From: Gammaproteobacteria bacterium
GTDB lineage: Bacteria; Pseudomonadota; Gammaproteobacteria; Nitrosococcales; Methylophagaceae
Length of the DNA stretch: 33,610 nt
NCBI GenBank assembly: GCA_014859375.1
Contig: JACUUH010000025.1
Coordinates: 1 to 33,610 of the forward strand
Reading direction: 5' to 3'
In this document: positions 26,747-33,610 of the stretch, piece after piece
Layout: every line of letters begins with the position of its first letter
How positions within the stretch are numbered: position 1 is the first letter of the stretch
Translations under genes and position numbers: made by a program
Notes under the pieces: generated by a model
What the model was told of the DNA's origin: nothing
What the model saw: the letters and a program-made list of their open reading frames with translations, nothing else
Databases searched by the model: none

Positions 26747-26962
26747 ATGCCATCAGTACGTTTAAAAGAAAACGAGCCGTTTGATATCGCTTTACGCCGC
26801 TTCAAACGCGCTTGTGAAAAAGCGGGTACAGTTGCAGAAGCACGTGCACGTGAAGCTTATGAAAAACCAACTACAGTACGCAAACGCGCTGCAGCTGCTG
26901 CAGTTAAACGTCACCAGAAGAAAGTATCTCGCGAAAGCGCTCGTCGCATCCGCATGTACTAA
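26747..26962 (+). CDS. rpsU: 30S ribosomal protein S21
   Basis: Small basic subunit protein needed for initiation at the mRNA-16S pairing site. The 71 residues are exactly the family length, starting [20 protein letters not shown] and ending in the usual RRIRMY. The start at 26747 is chosen over an upstream in-frame ATG at 26645 because it gives the canonical N-terminus. It opens the macromolecular synthesis operon. Confidence 0.98.
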   Translation: MPSVRLKENEPFDIALRRFKRACEKAGTVAEARAREAYEKPTTVRKRAAAAAVKRHQKKVSRESARRIRMY

Positions 26963-26978
26963 GAGTTAAGACGTTTCT

Positions 26979-27440
26979 ATGCCACAACAATCTAGCCCAT
27001 TAAAGCTCACTATCCAAGATAGTATTAAAGCAGCCATGCGCGCTAAACAAAAAGAGCGTCTTGCTACTTTGCGCCAAATATCGGCCGCAATTAAGCAATA
27101 TGAAGTTGATAACAGACATGATCTTGATGATGATGGCATTATCACCATTCTAACCAAGATGTGTAAGCAACGCCGCGATTCATTAAGCCAATTTGAACAA
27201 GCAGGTCGCGATGATCTTGCTGCCATTGAAATTGCAGAATTAGCAATCATTGAAGAGTTTATGCCAACGGCAATGACTGACGATGAGATTGCTAGTGCGA
27301 TAGCTGCGGCAATTGCCGAATCTGGCGCTTCTAGCCCCAAAGATATGGGTGCGGTTATGAATCTGTTGAGACCAAAACTTCAAGGTCGAGCTGACATGGG
27401 CGCTGTTAGTGGACTTGTTAAGGCTGCTCTTACGGCATAA
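26979..27440 (+). CDS. yqeY: GatB/YqeY domain protein
   Basis: 153 residues of the YqeY family, related to the tail domain of the GatB subunit of tRNA-dependent amidotransferase. Typical blocks are LKLTIQDSIKAAMRAKQKER, LATLRQISAAIKQYEVD, QRRDSLSQFEQAGRDDLAA, EEFMPTAMTDDEI and the C-terminal KDMGAVMNLLRPKLQGRADM. A role in tRNA charging is suspected but unproven. It lies between rpsU and dnaG, its conserved place. Confidence 0.95.
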   Translation: MPQQSSPLKLTIQDSIKAAMRAKQKERLATLRQISAAIKQYEVDNRHDLDDDGIITILTKMCKQRRDSLSQFEQAGRDDLAAIEIAELAIIEEFMPTAMTDDEIASAIAAAIAESGASSPKDMGAVMNLLRPKLQGRADMGAVSGLVKAALTA

Positions 27441-27513
27441 TTGATGAGCTTGCAAAGCCTCACTATCGGCAAGCTTATTACACACTATCAAAACCGGTCA
27501 TAGGCGTTTAGTC

Positions 27514-29241
27514 GTGGCCGGTCAGATCCCCACACAGTTCATTGATGATTTATTGACCAGAGTTGATATTGTCGATGTTATTGATGCGCGGGTCCCACTA
27601 AAAAAAGCAGGGAAAAATCTTAGCGCCTGCTGTCCTTTTCATAATGAAAAATCCCCTTCATTTACGGTAAGCCCTGACAAACAGTTTTATCACTGTTTTG
27701 GTTGTGGCGCTCATGGTACTGCGGTCGGTTTTTTGATGGAATACGATCAAATGAGCTTTCCTGAAGCAATTCATGAGCTTGCTGATCTGGTTGGGATGAC
27801 GGTGCCGACTAGCCACACTACATCAAACTCACCCGCTCAACAAAACTTATACGATGTATTGGATAAAGTCAGCCAATATTACGTGCATCAGTTACAAAAT
27901 AATCCCAATAAAAGCCAGTTCATAGCCTATCTAAAACAACGTGGTCTATCAGACCAAATCATTCAGCACTACGATATTGGTGTTGCACCAGATGGCTGGG
28001 ATAATGTACTTAAAACCTTTGGTACCAGTGACTTAAACAGAAAACAATTGGATGAAGCTGGCTTACTAAGTAGCAATGATAATGGTAGAACATATGATCG
28101 TTTTCGCAAGCGCATAATGTTTCCAATTCGTGATCGCCGTGGACGTGTTATTGGATTTGGCGGTCGCGTGCTTGATGATAGTACCCCCAAATATTTAAAC
28201 TCGCCTGAAACCCCTATATTCCATAAAGGTCATGAGCTTTATGGCCTATATCAAGCCAAGAAAGCAAATCGTAAACTAGAACGGATTATCATCGTTGAAG
28301 GTTATATGGACGTGATTGCCTTGGCTGAAAAAGGTATTACTAATGCAGTTGCAACCTTAGGAACAGCAACAACGCCCGATCATTTACGTTTATTACAACG
28401 AAGCACACCGGAAGTTGTTTTTTGTTTTGATGGCGATCGTGCTGGTCGTGAGGCGGCATGGCGTGCTGCTGAAAATGCCTTGCCATTACTTGGTGGTAAT
28501 CATCAATTAAAATTTATGTTTTTACCTGATGGTGAAGATCCTGACACGATAGTTCGCAGTGAAGGAGCCGAAGCGTTTAATCAACGCGTCGCCAATGCCC
28601 AAAACTATTCAGACTTCTTTTTTGCAACGCTTGAAAGTCGGGTTGATGTAACCTCAATGGACGGACGAGCACGATTAATTGAAATGGCAAAGCCCTATCT
28701 CAGACATATACCGGTCGGCGTTTATCGCGATATGCTAGAACAGCAATTAGCTGACAGAGCCAAAACCACTACCGCCATATTAAATAAACACATTGAAAAA
28801 CCTGTAGAAAATAAACCGAAGAAGTTTACTTCTCGCGCAAAACACACTGGTGGATTTTCAGCGGTGAGAATGGCGATAACCATTATTCTGCAACATCCGG
28901 AATTACATGCTGCTGTTGGTGATGTTGACAAAGTGGCAAGCTTGGATAAGCCTGGTATAAAAATATTAGTACAAATGCTTGAAACCTTACGCCAAAATCC
29001 CCATTTAAATACTGCAGCGCTATTGGAACGATCACGAGGTGGTGAGTCTGAAGCGCATTTACAAAAACTGGCACAACAAACGTTGCCTTTAGAAGCAGAT
29101 GCATTGAAGCATGAGCTCATCGGAATTATGCAACAGTTACAACATGATGCTATCGAGGCACGATTAAAAATATTAACGGATAAGCCTTTCAGCCAACTTA
29201 CACAAGCAGAAAGAGCTGAAATTCGTAATATTCAATCTTAG
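27514..29241 (+). CDS. dnaG: DNA primase
   Basis: Synthesises RNA primers at the replication fork with DnaB. 575 residues, GTG start (MAGQIPTQFIDDLL). The N-terminal zinc domain has Cys40, His43, Cys61 and Cys64. The catalytic core contains the GFGGR and TPKYLNSPETPIFHKG motifs; Toprim follows with the EGYMD glutamate near residue 263 and FDGDRAG near 304. The C-terminal DnaB-interaction domain (from about 430) is present but diverged, as is usual. It is the third gene of the operon, 73 bases after yqeY. Confidence 0.97.
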   Translation: MAGQIPTQFIDDLLTRVDIVDVIDARVPLKKAGKNLSACCPFHNEKSPSFTVSPDKQFYHCFGCGAHGTAVGFLMEYDQMSFPEAIHELADLVGMTVPTSHTTSNSPAQQNLYDVLDKVSQYYVHQLQNNPNKSQFIAYLKQRGLSDQIIQHYDIGVAPDGWDNVLKTFGTSDLNRKQLDEAGLLSSNDNGRTYDRFRKRIMFPIRDRRGRVIGFGGRVLDDSTPKYLNSPETPIFHKGHELYGLYQAKKANRKLERIIIVEGYMDVIALAEKGITNAVATLGTATTPDHLRLLQRSTPEVVFCFDGDRAGREAAWRAAENALPLLGGNHQLKFMFLPDGEDPDTIVRSEGAEAFNQRVANAQNYSDFFFATLESRVDVTSMDGRARLIEMAKPYLRHIPVGVYRDMLEQQLADRAKTTTAILNKHIEKPVENKPKKFTSRAKHTGGFSAVRMAITIILQHPELHAAVGDVDKVASLDKPGIKILVQMLETLRQNPHLNTAALLERSRGGESEAHLQKLAQQTLPLEADALKHELIGIMQQLQHDAIEARLKILTDKPFSQLTQAERAEIRNIQS

Positions 29242-29339
29242 GCGCATGTTGCGCATAAAAATATGTGCATAATTATAGGCTTGTCGTTATAATATGCGGT
29301 TACGCTAGCGTCCCCACGCACAGAAATTAAAGAGGTCGA

Positions 29340-31142
29340 ATGAAAGATCAACAGTCACGCATTAAAGCGCTTATCACGCTAGGTAAAGAACGCGGTTACT
29401 TGACCTACGGGGAGATAAACGATCACTTGCCTGAAGATTTGGTTGATGCAGATCAAATTGAAGACATTATCGGTATGTTCAGCGACCTCGGGATCATGGT
29501 TCATGAAGATGGCATGGATACCGATGAAATGGAACGTTTAGCGGAAGCAGTATCAAGCAATGATGATGTATCTGCAGATGAAGCCGCTGCCGTATTAGCA
29601 AGCTCTGATGGTGAATTCGGTCGAACAACTGATCCGGTACGTATGTATATGCGTGAAATGGGTTCTGTTGAACTACTGACGCGTGAAGGTGAAATCGTTA
29701 TTGCGAAACGGATCGAGGCTGGCCTTCGTGAAAGTTTATACATGCTATCTACCTATCAACCCTGTATCAATGCTTTTATCGCACAATCAGAAGCTATAGA
29801 AGCAGGTGAACTTCGTCTAAATGAGTTAATTAAGGGCTTTATCTCGCCTGAGGAAGAAACCGATGATGCAACAGTAATAGATGATAGTGATGATGATACT
29901 GCTGTTGTTGTTGCTGACGATGACGATGACGAATCAGCCGCAGGTATTGATCCTGAAGAAGCACGCGTACGTTTCCAAGCACTAAAAGAAGCGAATGCTG
30001 CAGCACAAACAGCAACCGGTGATGATTACATCGCTGCTCGTGAATTAGTAAGTAACTTATTCATGGAGTTCAAACTGACGCCTAAAACATTAAACTATCT
30101 GAATAGTTTGATGACGGAAACAGTTGAAATTATTCGTAAACAAGAACGCCTTATAGCTAAAATTGTCGTTGACGAAGCACACATGAACCGTCGTGATTTT
30201 ATCGACTCATTCACCGGCAATGAAGCAAATATTGAATGGACTAACAAACACATACGTGCCAAAAAACATTATTCATCAACTATCAAAAAGCATCTTGATG
30301 ATATTGTGAAAGCACAAACAAAAATGGCAGAACTAGCTGAAGATCGTGGTATGTCGATCGCTGAGATCAAAGAAATTAGTCGCCAAATGACCATTGCTGA
30401 AGCAAAAGCACGTCGTGCCAAAAAAGAAATGGTCGAAGCGAATTTACGCCTTGTGATTTCGATTGCAAAAAAATATACTAACCGCGGTTTGCAGTTCCTG
30501 GACTTGATTCAAGAAGGTAATATCGGCTTGATGAAAGCAGTTGATAAGTTTGAATATCAACGTGGTTATAAATTCTCTACCTATGCAACATGGTGGATTA
30601 GACAAGCAATCACACGCTCAATTGCAGACCAGGCACGTACAATTCGTATCCCAGTGCACATGATTGAAACAATCAACAAACTGAATCGAATTGCGCGCCA
30701 AATGTTACAAGAAATGGGTCGTGAACCAACACCGGAAGAACTAGCTGAACGTGTTGACATGCCAGAAGATAAAGTACGTAAAGTACTTAAAATCTCAAAA
30801 GAACCGATTTCAATGGAGACACCAATTGGTGATGATGAAGACTCTCACCTAGGTGATTTTGTGGAAGATATTAATGTCATGTCACCACAAGATTCAGCAA
30901 TGATCGAAGGTTTAAGAGAAGCAACTCAAGGTATGTTGAGTGGTTTAACCGAACGTGAAGCGAAAGTACTTCGTATGCGTTTTGGTATCGACATGAACAC
31001 CGACCACACTTTGGAAGAAGTGGGTAAACAATTTGATGTAACACGTGAACGTATTCGCCAGATTGAAGCGAAAGCATTACGTAAATTACGTCACCCGACT
31101 CGTTCGGATCAGTTACGTAGCTTCTTAGATAGCGATAACTAA
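29340..31142 (+). CDS. rpoD: Primary sigma factor RpoD (sigma-70)
   Basis: Housekeeping sigma factor, 600 residues. Region 1.1 occupies about 1-80. Region 1.2 ([21 protein letters not shown]) starts at 98. A strongly acidic stretch at about 171-207, with a run of Asp, forms part of the non-conserved region. Regions 2.1-2.4 run from about 363 to 440 and include the -10-binding [10 protein letters not shown]. The region 4.2 helix-turn-helix [14 protein letters not shown] is near 566. An AGAGG ribosome site precedes the ATG. A TATAAT at 29288-29293 in the 98-base gap could give an internal promoter. Confidence 0.98.
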   Translation: MKDQQSRIKALITLGKERGYLTYGEINDHLPEDLVDADQIEDIIGMFSDLGIMVHEDGMDTDEMERLAEAVSSNDDVSADEAAAVLASSDGEFGRTTDPVRMYMREMGSVELLTREGEIVIAKRIEAGLRESLYMLSTYQPCINAFIAQSEAIEAGELRLNELIKGFISPEEETDDATVIDDSDDDTAVVVADDDDDESAAGIDPEEARVRFQALKEANAAAQTATGDDYIAARELVSNLFMEFKLTPKTLNYLNSLMTETVEIIRKQERLIAKIVVDEAHMNRRDFIDSFTGNEANIEWTNKHIRAKKHYSSTIKKHLDDIVKAQTKMAELAEDRGMSIAEIKEISRQMTIAEAKARRAKKEMVEANLRLVISIAKKYTNRGLQFLDLIQEGNIGLMKAVDKFEYQRGYKFSTYATWWIRQAITRSIADQARTIRIPVHMIETINKLNRIARQMLQEMGREPTPEELAERVDMPEDKVRKVLKISKEPISMETPIGDDEDSHLGDFVEDINVMSPQDSAMIEGLREATQGMLSGLTEREAKVLRMRFGIDMNTDHTLEEVGKQFDVTRERIRQIEAKALRKLRHPTRSDQLRSFLDSDN

Positions 31143-31152
31143 ACCGTTTTTC

Positions 31153-31229
31153 GGGCCTATAGCTCAGTTGGTTAGAGCAGGGGACTCATAATCCCTTTGT
31201 CCGGGGTTCAAGTCCCTGTGGGCCCACCA
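31153..31229 (+). tRNA. tRNA-Ile2 (CAU, lysidine-modified)
   Basis: Acceptor GGGCCTA/TGGGCCC, D arm GCTC/GAGC, anticodon stem GGGGA/TCCCT with loop CTCATAA (anticodon CAT), T arm with TTCAAGT, discriminator A, encoded CCA. A CAT anticodon could mean elongator Met, but C4-G69 and C5-G68 in the acceptor are known TilS (lysidine) recognition pairs. The sequence also resembles E. coli ileX more than metT, and a separate clear tRNA-Met lies at 32638. It follows rpoD by ten bases, a recurrent place for this tRNA. Confidence 0.85.
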
Positions 31230-31240
31230 TATATATCAAG

Positions 31241-31274
31241 GCCTCAGCATCTATTTGGTGCTGGGGCTTTTTTG
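31241..31274 (+). terminator. Rho-independent terminator after tRNA-Ile2
   Basis: GCCTCAGCA and TGCTGGGGC pair over nine positions (one G-U) with a short loop and are followed by TTTTTTG. It ends the rpsU-rpoD-tRNA transcription unit. Confidence 0.88.
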
Positions 31275-31632
31275 TTGGTGTAACTTTGAAGTTAAATCAA
31301 CCATCTTGTCGGGCTCATTTTCTGGTTGAATAAAAGGTTATTCTTCGCTTTGTTGAGTCAATTTAAGCTGCAAAATAAAACATAGATTTATCATCAGCAA
31401 GGGATGATTACCTGATCGTGAGCTTAAAGTACCCAGTATTCCTGATATCTCTAGCGCTTACCGATTATATCAGTGCTGATATTTCCAGCTTCGATTCTGG
31501 CGCTAATGGTATTGAGCGTTTTTTGAATCAAGCCAAGCGCGATATGGGCAAATTTTGTGTGCATCTTATCTGGTGCGCACAATGAGATAACTTAACGTTA
31601 TATTGTCAAATCTGCATGCACACAGTGTGGGC
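31275..31632. other. Non-coding or degenerate stretch after the rpoD operon
   Basis: No recognised gene. A 55-codon plus-strand ORF from GTG 31418 to the stop at 31585 contains the stretch SGANGIERFLNQAKRDMGKF, which looks protein-like but matches nothing I know; it may be a remnant of a mobile gene. The stretch lies between the tRNA-Ile2 terminator and the dead integrase. Confidence 0.4.
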
Positions 31633-32527
31633 TTACAGGCAATAAAAAGGGGTTGCCAAAAAATGGACTGAAGGCTCCTGCTCCCTAATATCTCGGCTAT
31701 TTCGAGCAAGATTCCATGACTTTTTATAATCGAACGGTGAATTTGGATTGGTGCTAGACGGAAAGATCAAGCCGTTAGCGATTTGGCAGTAATGGGCGAG
31801 AAGATCGAGTATTGGCGCGGGAAGAGGTGTGGATCGGAACGCCATTTTTTGTTTTATCGATCGAAAGCAAACCTCGGGTAAAATAAACATCGGACCATCG
31901 AAGGCCTAGCAAATTTCCTTTTCGCATGCCAGTTGAAATAGCAATCAAAAAATGAACGTAAAAACGGCCACCGATGGTTTTACATGCAGTTATCAGCCGT
32001 TGTTTTTCATTGTCTGAAAAAAACCTTACCCGTTGATTGTTAAGCGGTTTATTGCGGATTGGTTTAACCGGATTGACTGTTATATATGTTCGTTGATTGT
32101 CTTCATTTTGAATGAGCGCAAAGTTAAAAACTGAGGCAAGGATCGCTCTATATTTGTTATGCGTCGCTGGGGTTGATTTTTTCCATGTCCGTAGCAGAAC
32201 ACGGCGATCATCAGTGGTTATTTTGTCTATTTTTTGTGAGTCAAAATGACGAAAAAAGCGAGAGACGGCTGTCAGTCGGACGGTGTCCGTACCCGTCCAC
32301 TTGCGCATATATTCATCTGCCAATTGTGCAAAAGTGATGTCACAAGGCTTTTTGCCGGTGACGGCAAAATTTTCAATGTCCGCTAAAAAACGAGCTGCCC
32401 ATTCGGCAACATCTCGCCTACGCCTGAATGTTTTTGTCTTAAAGTTACGTGATTCGTGGGTGATAGTGGCAACGTAATGGACATCGCCTGATTTGAGTGT
32501 TTATTTAGTGATGAAATAACCAGCCAT
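31633..32527 (-). pseudogene. Tyrosine recombinase/phage integrase, disrupted
   Basis: A tRNA-linked integrase starting at ATG 32527 (good GGAGAT ribosome site). After MAGYFITK comes an in-frame TAA at codon 9, then open reading resumes with KSGDVHYVATITHESRNFKT and a core-binding domain. The catalytic domain begins with ISTGMRKGNLLGLRWSDV (first catalytic Arg in TGMRKGN). A one-base shift near 31835-31840 separates KTKNGVP from STPLPAPILDLLAHY, and the frame ends before the HxxR box and catalytic Tyr. At least two or three lesions make it inactive. It runs away from the 3' end of tRNA-Met, the usual island layout. Confidence 0.85.
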
Positions 32528-32637
32528 ACTAATCTCCAATTCATGGCTATTTCTAAAGTAACTATATAAATTAAATATCAGTACGCAGCTGTACAAGGCT
32601 AATCTTCCTGAAAGCCTTACCCTGCAAGGGTTTTGTT

Positions 32638-32714
32638 TGGTGGCTATGGGTGGATTCGAACCACCGACCCCATCATTATGAGTGATGTGCTCTAACCAAC
32701 TGAGCTACATAGCC
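32638..32714 (-). tRNA. tRNA-Met (CAU), elongator
   Basis: Minus-strand cloverleaf with acceptor GGCTATG/CATAGCC, D arm GCTC/GAGC, anticodon stem ATCAC-TCATAAT region giving anticodon CAT, T arm GGTGG-TTCGAAT-CCACC, discriminator A and encoded CCA. It closely resembles E. coli elongator tRNA-Met (metT). The perfect 1-72 pair excludes initiator tRNA. The 3' end faces the integrase pseudogene 111 bases away, marking it as the likely attachment target. Confidence 0.93.
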
Positions 32715-32728
32715 ATGTGAAGCAGGGA

Positions 32729-32757
32729 ATTGTACGTTTGTATAGATAAAATATCAA
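32729..32757 (-). promoter_or_regulatory. Promoter of tRNA-Met
   Basis: On the minus strand TTGATA (32752-32757) and TACAAT (32729-32734) are 17 bases apart, a near-consensus sigma-70 promoter. It would start transcription just ahead of the tRNA, whose 5' end is at 32714. Confidence 0.7.
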
Positions 32758-32952
32758 GAAGTTCCTCCACTTTTATCAAGGCAATCACATGTAGAGGTCT
32801 AATAAAAGTGAAGTAATTTATAGCCTATAATTTTATAAATTTATTTTGTTGCGTGTTAAAGGTGCCTAACCCTGACTCATATAGTACGAAAGAAATTAAC
32901 GGTATCGAGGACTGATTTAGAAAAGAAATACTAGAAAAAAGTCACAAAGGGC

Positions 32953-32980
32953 TGAACAATTTTTTTTTTGTGTGTATAAT
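32953..32980 (+). promoter_or_regulatory. Promoter of tRNA-Leu
   Basis: TGAACA (32953-32958) and a perfect TATAAT (32975-32980) are separated by 16 bases that include a run of T. The tRNA 5' end follows ten bases later. Between 32758 and 32952 I see no feature. Confidence 0.7.
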
Positions 32981-32989
32981 TGTCGGAAT

Positions 32990-33076
32990 GCCTAGGTGGT
33001 GAAATTGGTAGACACAAGGGACTTAAAATCCCTCGCCTTCACGGGCGTGCCGGTTCGATTCCGGCCCTAGGTACCA
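32990..33076 (+). tRNA. tRNA-Leu (UAA)
   Basis: Class II tRNA of 87 bases with a long variable arm (CGCCTTCACGGGCGT). Acceptor GCCTAGG pairs with CCTAGGT (G1-U72 wobble), anticodon loop CTTAAAA (anticodon TAA), T arm GCCGG-TTCGATT-CCGGC, discriminator A and encoded CCA. The truncated integrase at 33116 lies just beyond its 3' end, so this tRNA also looks like an integration target. Confidence 0.95.
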
Positions 33077-33084
33077 ACAAATTC

Positions 33085-33113
33085 AGGCACTTACGTAAGT
33101 AGGTGCCTTTTTT
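33085..33113 (+). terminator. Rho-independent terminator after tRNA-Leu
   Basis: AGGCAC and GTGCCT (with flanking pairs) form a stem around TTACGTAAGTAG and are followed by TTTTTTG. It terminates tRNA-Leu. Its AT-rich loop is also palindromic (TTACGTAA). Confidence 0.8.
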
Positions 33114-33115
33114 GT

Positions 33116-33484
33116 TTAAGCAGCCTGTACCGTATTTGTACCGTGAGGACCTTCTCCCACCAGTACGTTTCCAACAAATTGCTCCAAGTGTGTCGAATCA
33201 AAATGGGCATACTTTTCGACCATCGATAATGTTTTCCAGCCACCCAATTCTTTCAGAACATAAATCGATGTGCCGTTCTGTACATGCCATGATGCCCACG
33301 TATGGCGTAAATCATGCCAGCGAAAGTTTTCAATTCCAGCCTGCACTAATGCTTTTCGCCAATCCTGATTATTCGGATTCATAATTGGCTTACCATTTCG
33401 TACAAAGACATACGCTGGATCGGCGCCTCTCGCAAGCCTTAAGACCCTCAAGGCATCTTCATTCAACGGCACCAATTTCAGCAT
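33116..33484 (-). pseudogene. Tyrosine recombinase C-terminal fragment
   Basis: 122 residues carrying only the end of the catalytic domain: WHDLRHTWASWHVQNG (the HxxR box), then LKELGGWKTLSMVEKYAHF, with the second His/Trp position and the catalytic Tyr in EKYAH. The core-binding domain and first catalytic Arg are missing; the open frame begins at KLVPLNEDALRVL, which in full integrases lies past the first Arg. The 5' part was lost, probably at the junction near 33480, so it is inactive unless complemented. Its stop lies 40 bases from the tRNA-Leu 3' end. Confidence 0.85.
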
Positions 33485-33610
33485 GAAGAACTTTTGTCTG
33501 AATATGATGAGTCATAGATTAGAAAAATTGCCCGATGTTTTGGCTGTCACTCAAAAAGATAACAAAGTCAAAAACCTTCTACAAGCTATGAAACAAGAGG
33601 GATTGATTGA
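33483..33610 (+). CDS. Partial ORF running off the window (unknown)
   Basis: From ATG 33483 (or 33504/33507) the plus-strand frame stays open to the last base, with SHRLEKLPDVLAVTQKDNK and then KVKNLLQAMKQEGLI. The second part looks like a winged-helix segment near a protein's end or a small DNA-binding domain. A different frame just before it reads EELLSEYDES then stops, so a frameshifted gene whose 5' part is missing is also possible. No family assigned. Confidence 0.35.
   Translation, partial: MKNFCLNMMSHRLEKLPDVLAVTQKDNKVKNLLQAMKQEGLI

Noticed and set aside
27449-27478. AGCTTGC / GCAAGCT inverted repeat between yqeY and dnaG
   Set aside because: Seven-base arms with a long loop and no T-tract; the operon is known to be read through here.
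31418-31585. 55-codon ORF with GTG start after tRNA-Ile2
   Set aside because: Protein-like composition but no family, no clear ribosome site and a location in decayed island DNA; noted only within the intergenic entry.
32610-32637. Inverted repeat AAGCCTTACCCTGCAAGGG near the tRNA-Met 3' end
   Set aside because: On the tRNA strand no T-run follows and the stem has a mismatch, so a terminator is not supported.

Overview
The window is a chromosomal segment from a moderately AT-rich gammaproteobacterium. Two conserved gammaproteobacterial blocks show this. One is prfA-hemA read leftward against TPR lipoprotein-lolB-ispE-tRNA-Gln-prs-rplY-pth-ychF read rightward. The other is the macromolecular synthesis operon rpsU-yqeY-dnaG-rpoD followed by a tRNA. 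I cannot name the genus. A Calvin-type phosphoribulokinase gene and the low GC would fit a marine Thiotrichales-like or methylotroph/sulfur-oxidiser relative, but that is inference only.

Layout. Positions 1-220 hold the end of a short inverted-repeat element and an IS110 transposase scrap. 222-5786 holds hemN (leftward, with an FNR-like box upstream), then purD, phosphoribulokinase, tsaC and hemF. 5783-8129 is prfA-hemA on the minus strand. 8257-16172 is the long rightward housekeeping series ending in pldA. 16190-16615 is a decayed IS3-family transposase. 16811-23722 is an accessory lipid-modification cluster: small ORF, FAD amine-oxidase-like protein, DUF1365 protein, Cfa-like methyltransferase, GPH-type MFS transporter, DUF3833 lipoprotein and chalcone-isomerase-like secreted protein, with an NTF2-like protein and an SDR converging on it. 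23784-26108 holds a small Cys-rich ORF, a cluster of five GATC sites, a stand-alone HD-GYP protein and a second MFS transporter. 26101-26343 is a complete copy of the inverted-repeat element (MITE-like). 26747-31142 is rpsU-yqeY-dnaG-rpoD. 31153-33610 is a tRNA-rich integration hotspot with tRNA-Ile2(CAU), tRNA-Met and tRNA-Leu(UAA) and two broken tyrosine recombinase genes.

Functional themes. Three tetrapyrrole genes are present: hemA for the committed step, and both the oxygen-independent (hemN) and oxygen-dependent (hemF) coproporphyrinogen oxidases, which suggests life across changing oxygen levels. The accessory cluster combines gene families known from sigma-E/ChrR photo-oxidative stress regulons and furan fatty acid synthesis. 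Here no sigma factor, anti-sigma factor or photolyase lies next to it, and the methyltransferase lacks residues that cyclopropane synthases use. This cluster, and the GATC cluster in front of the HD-GYP gene, are the most interesting parts of the window. The rest is conserved core genome interrupted by decayed mobile DNA.
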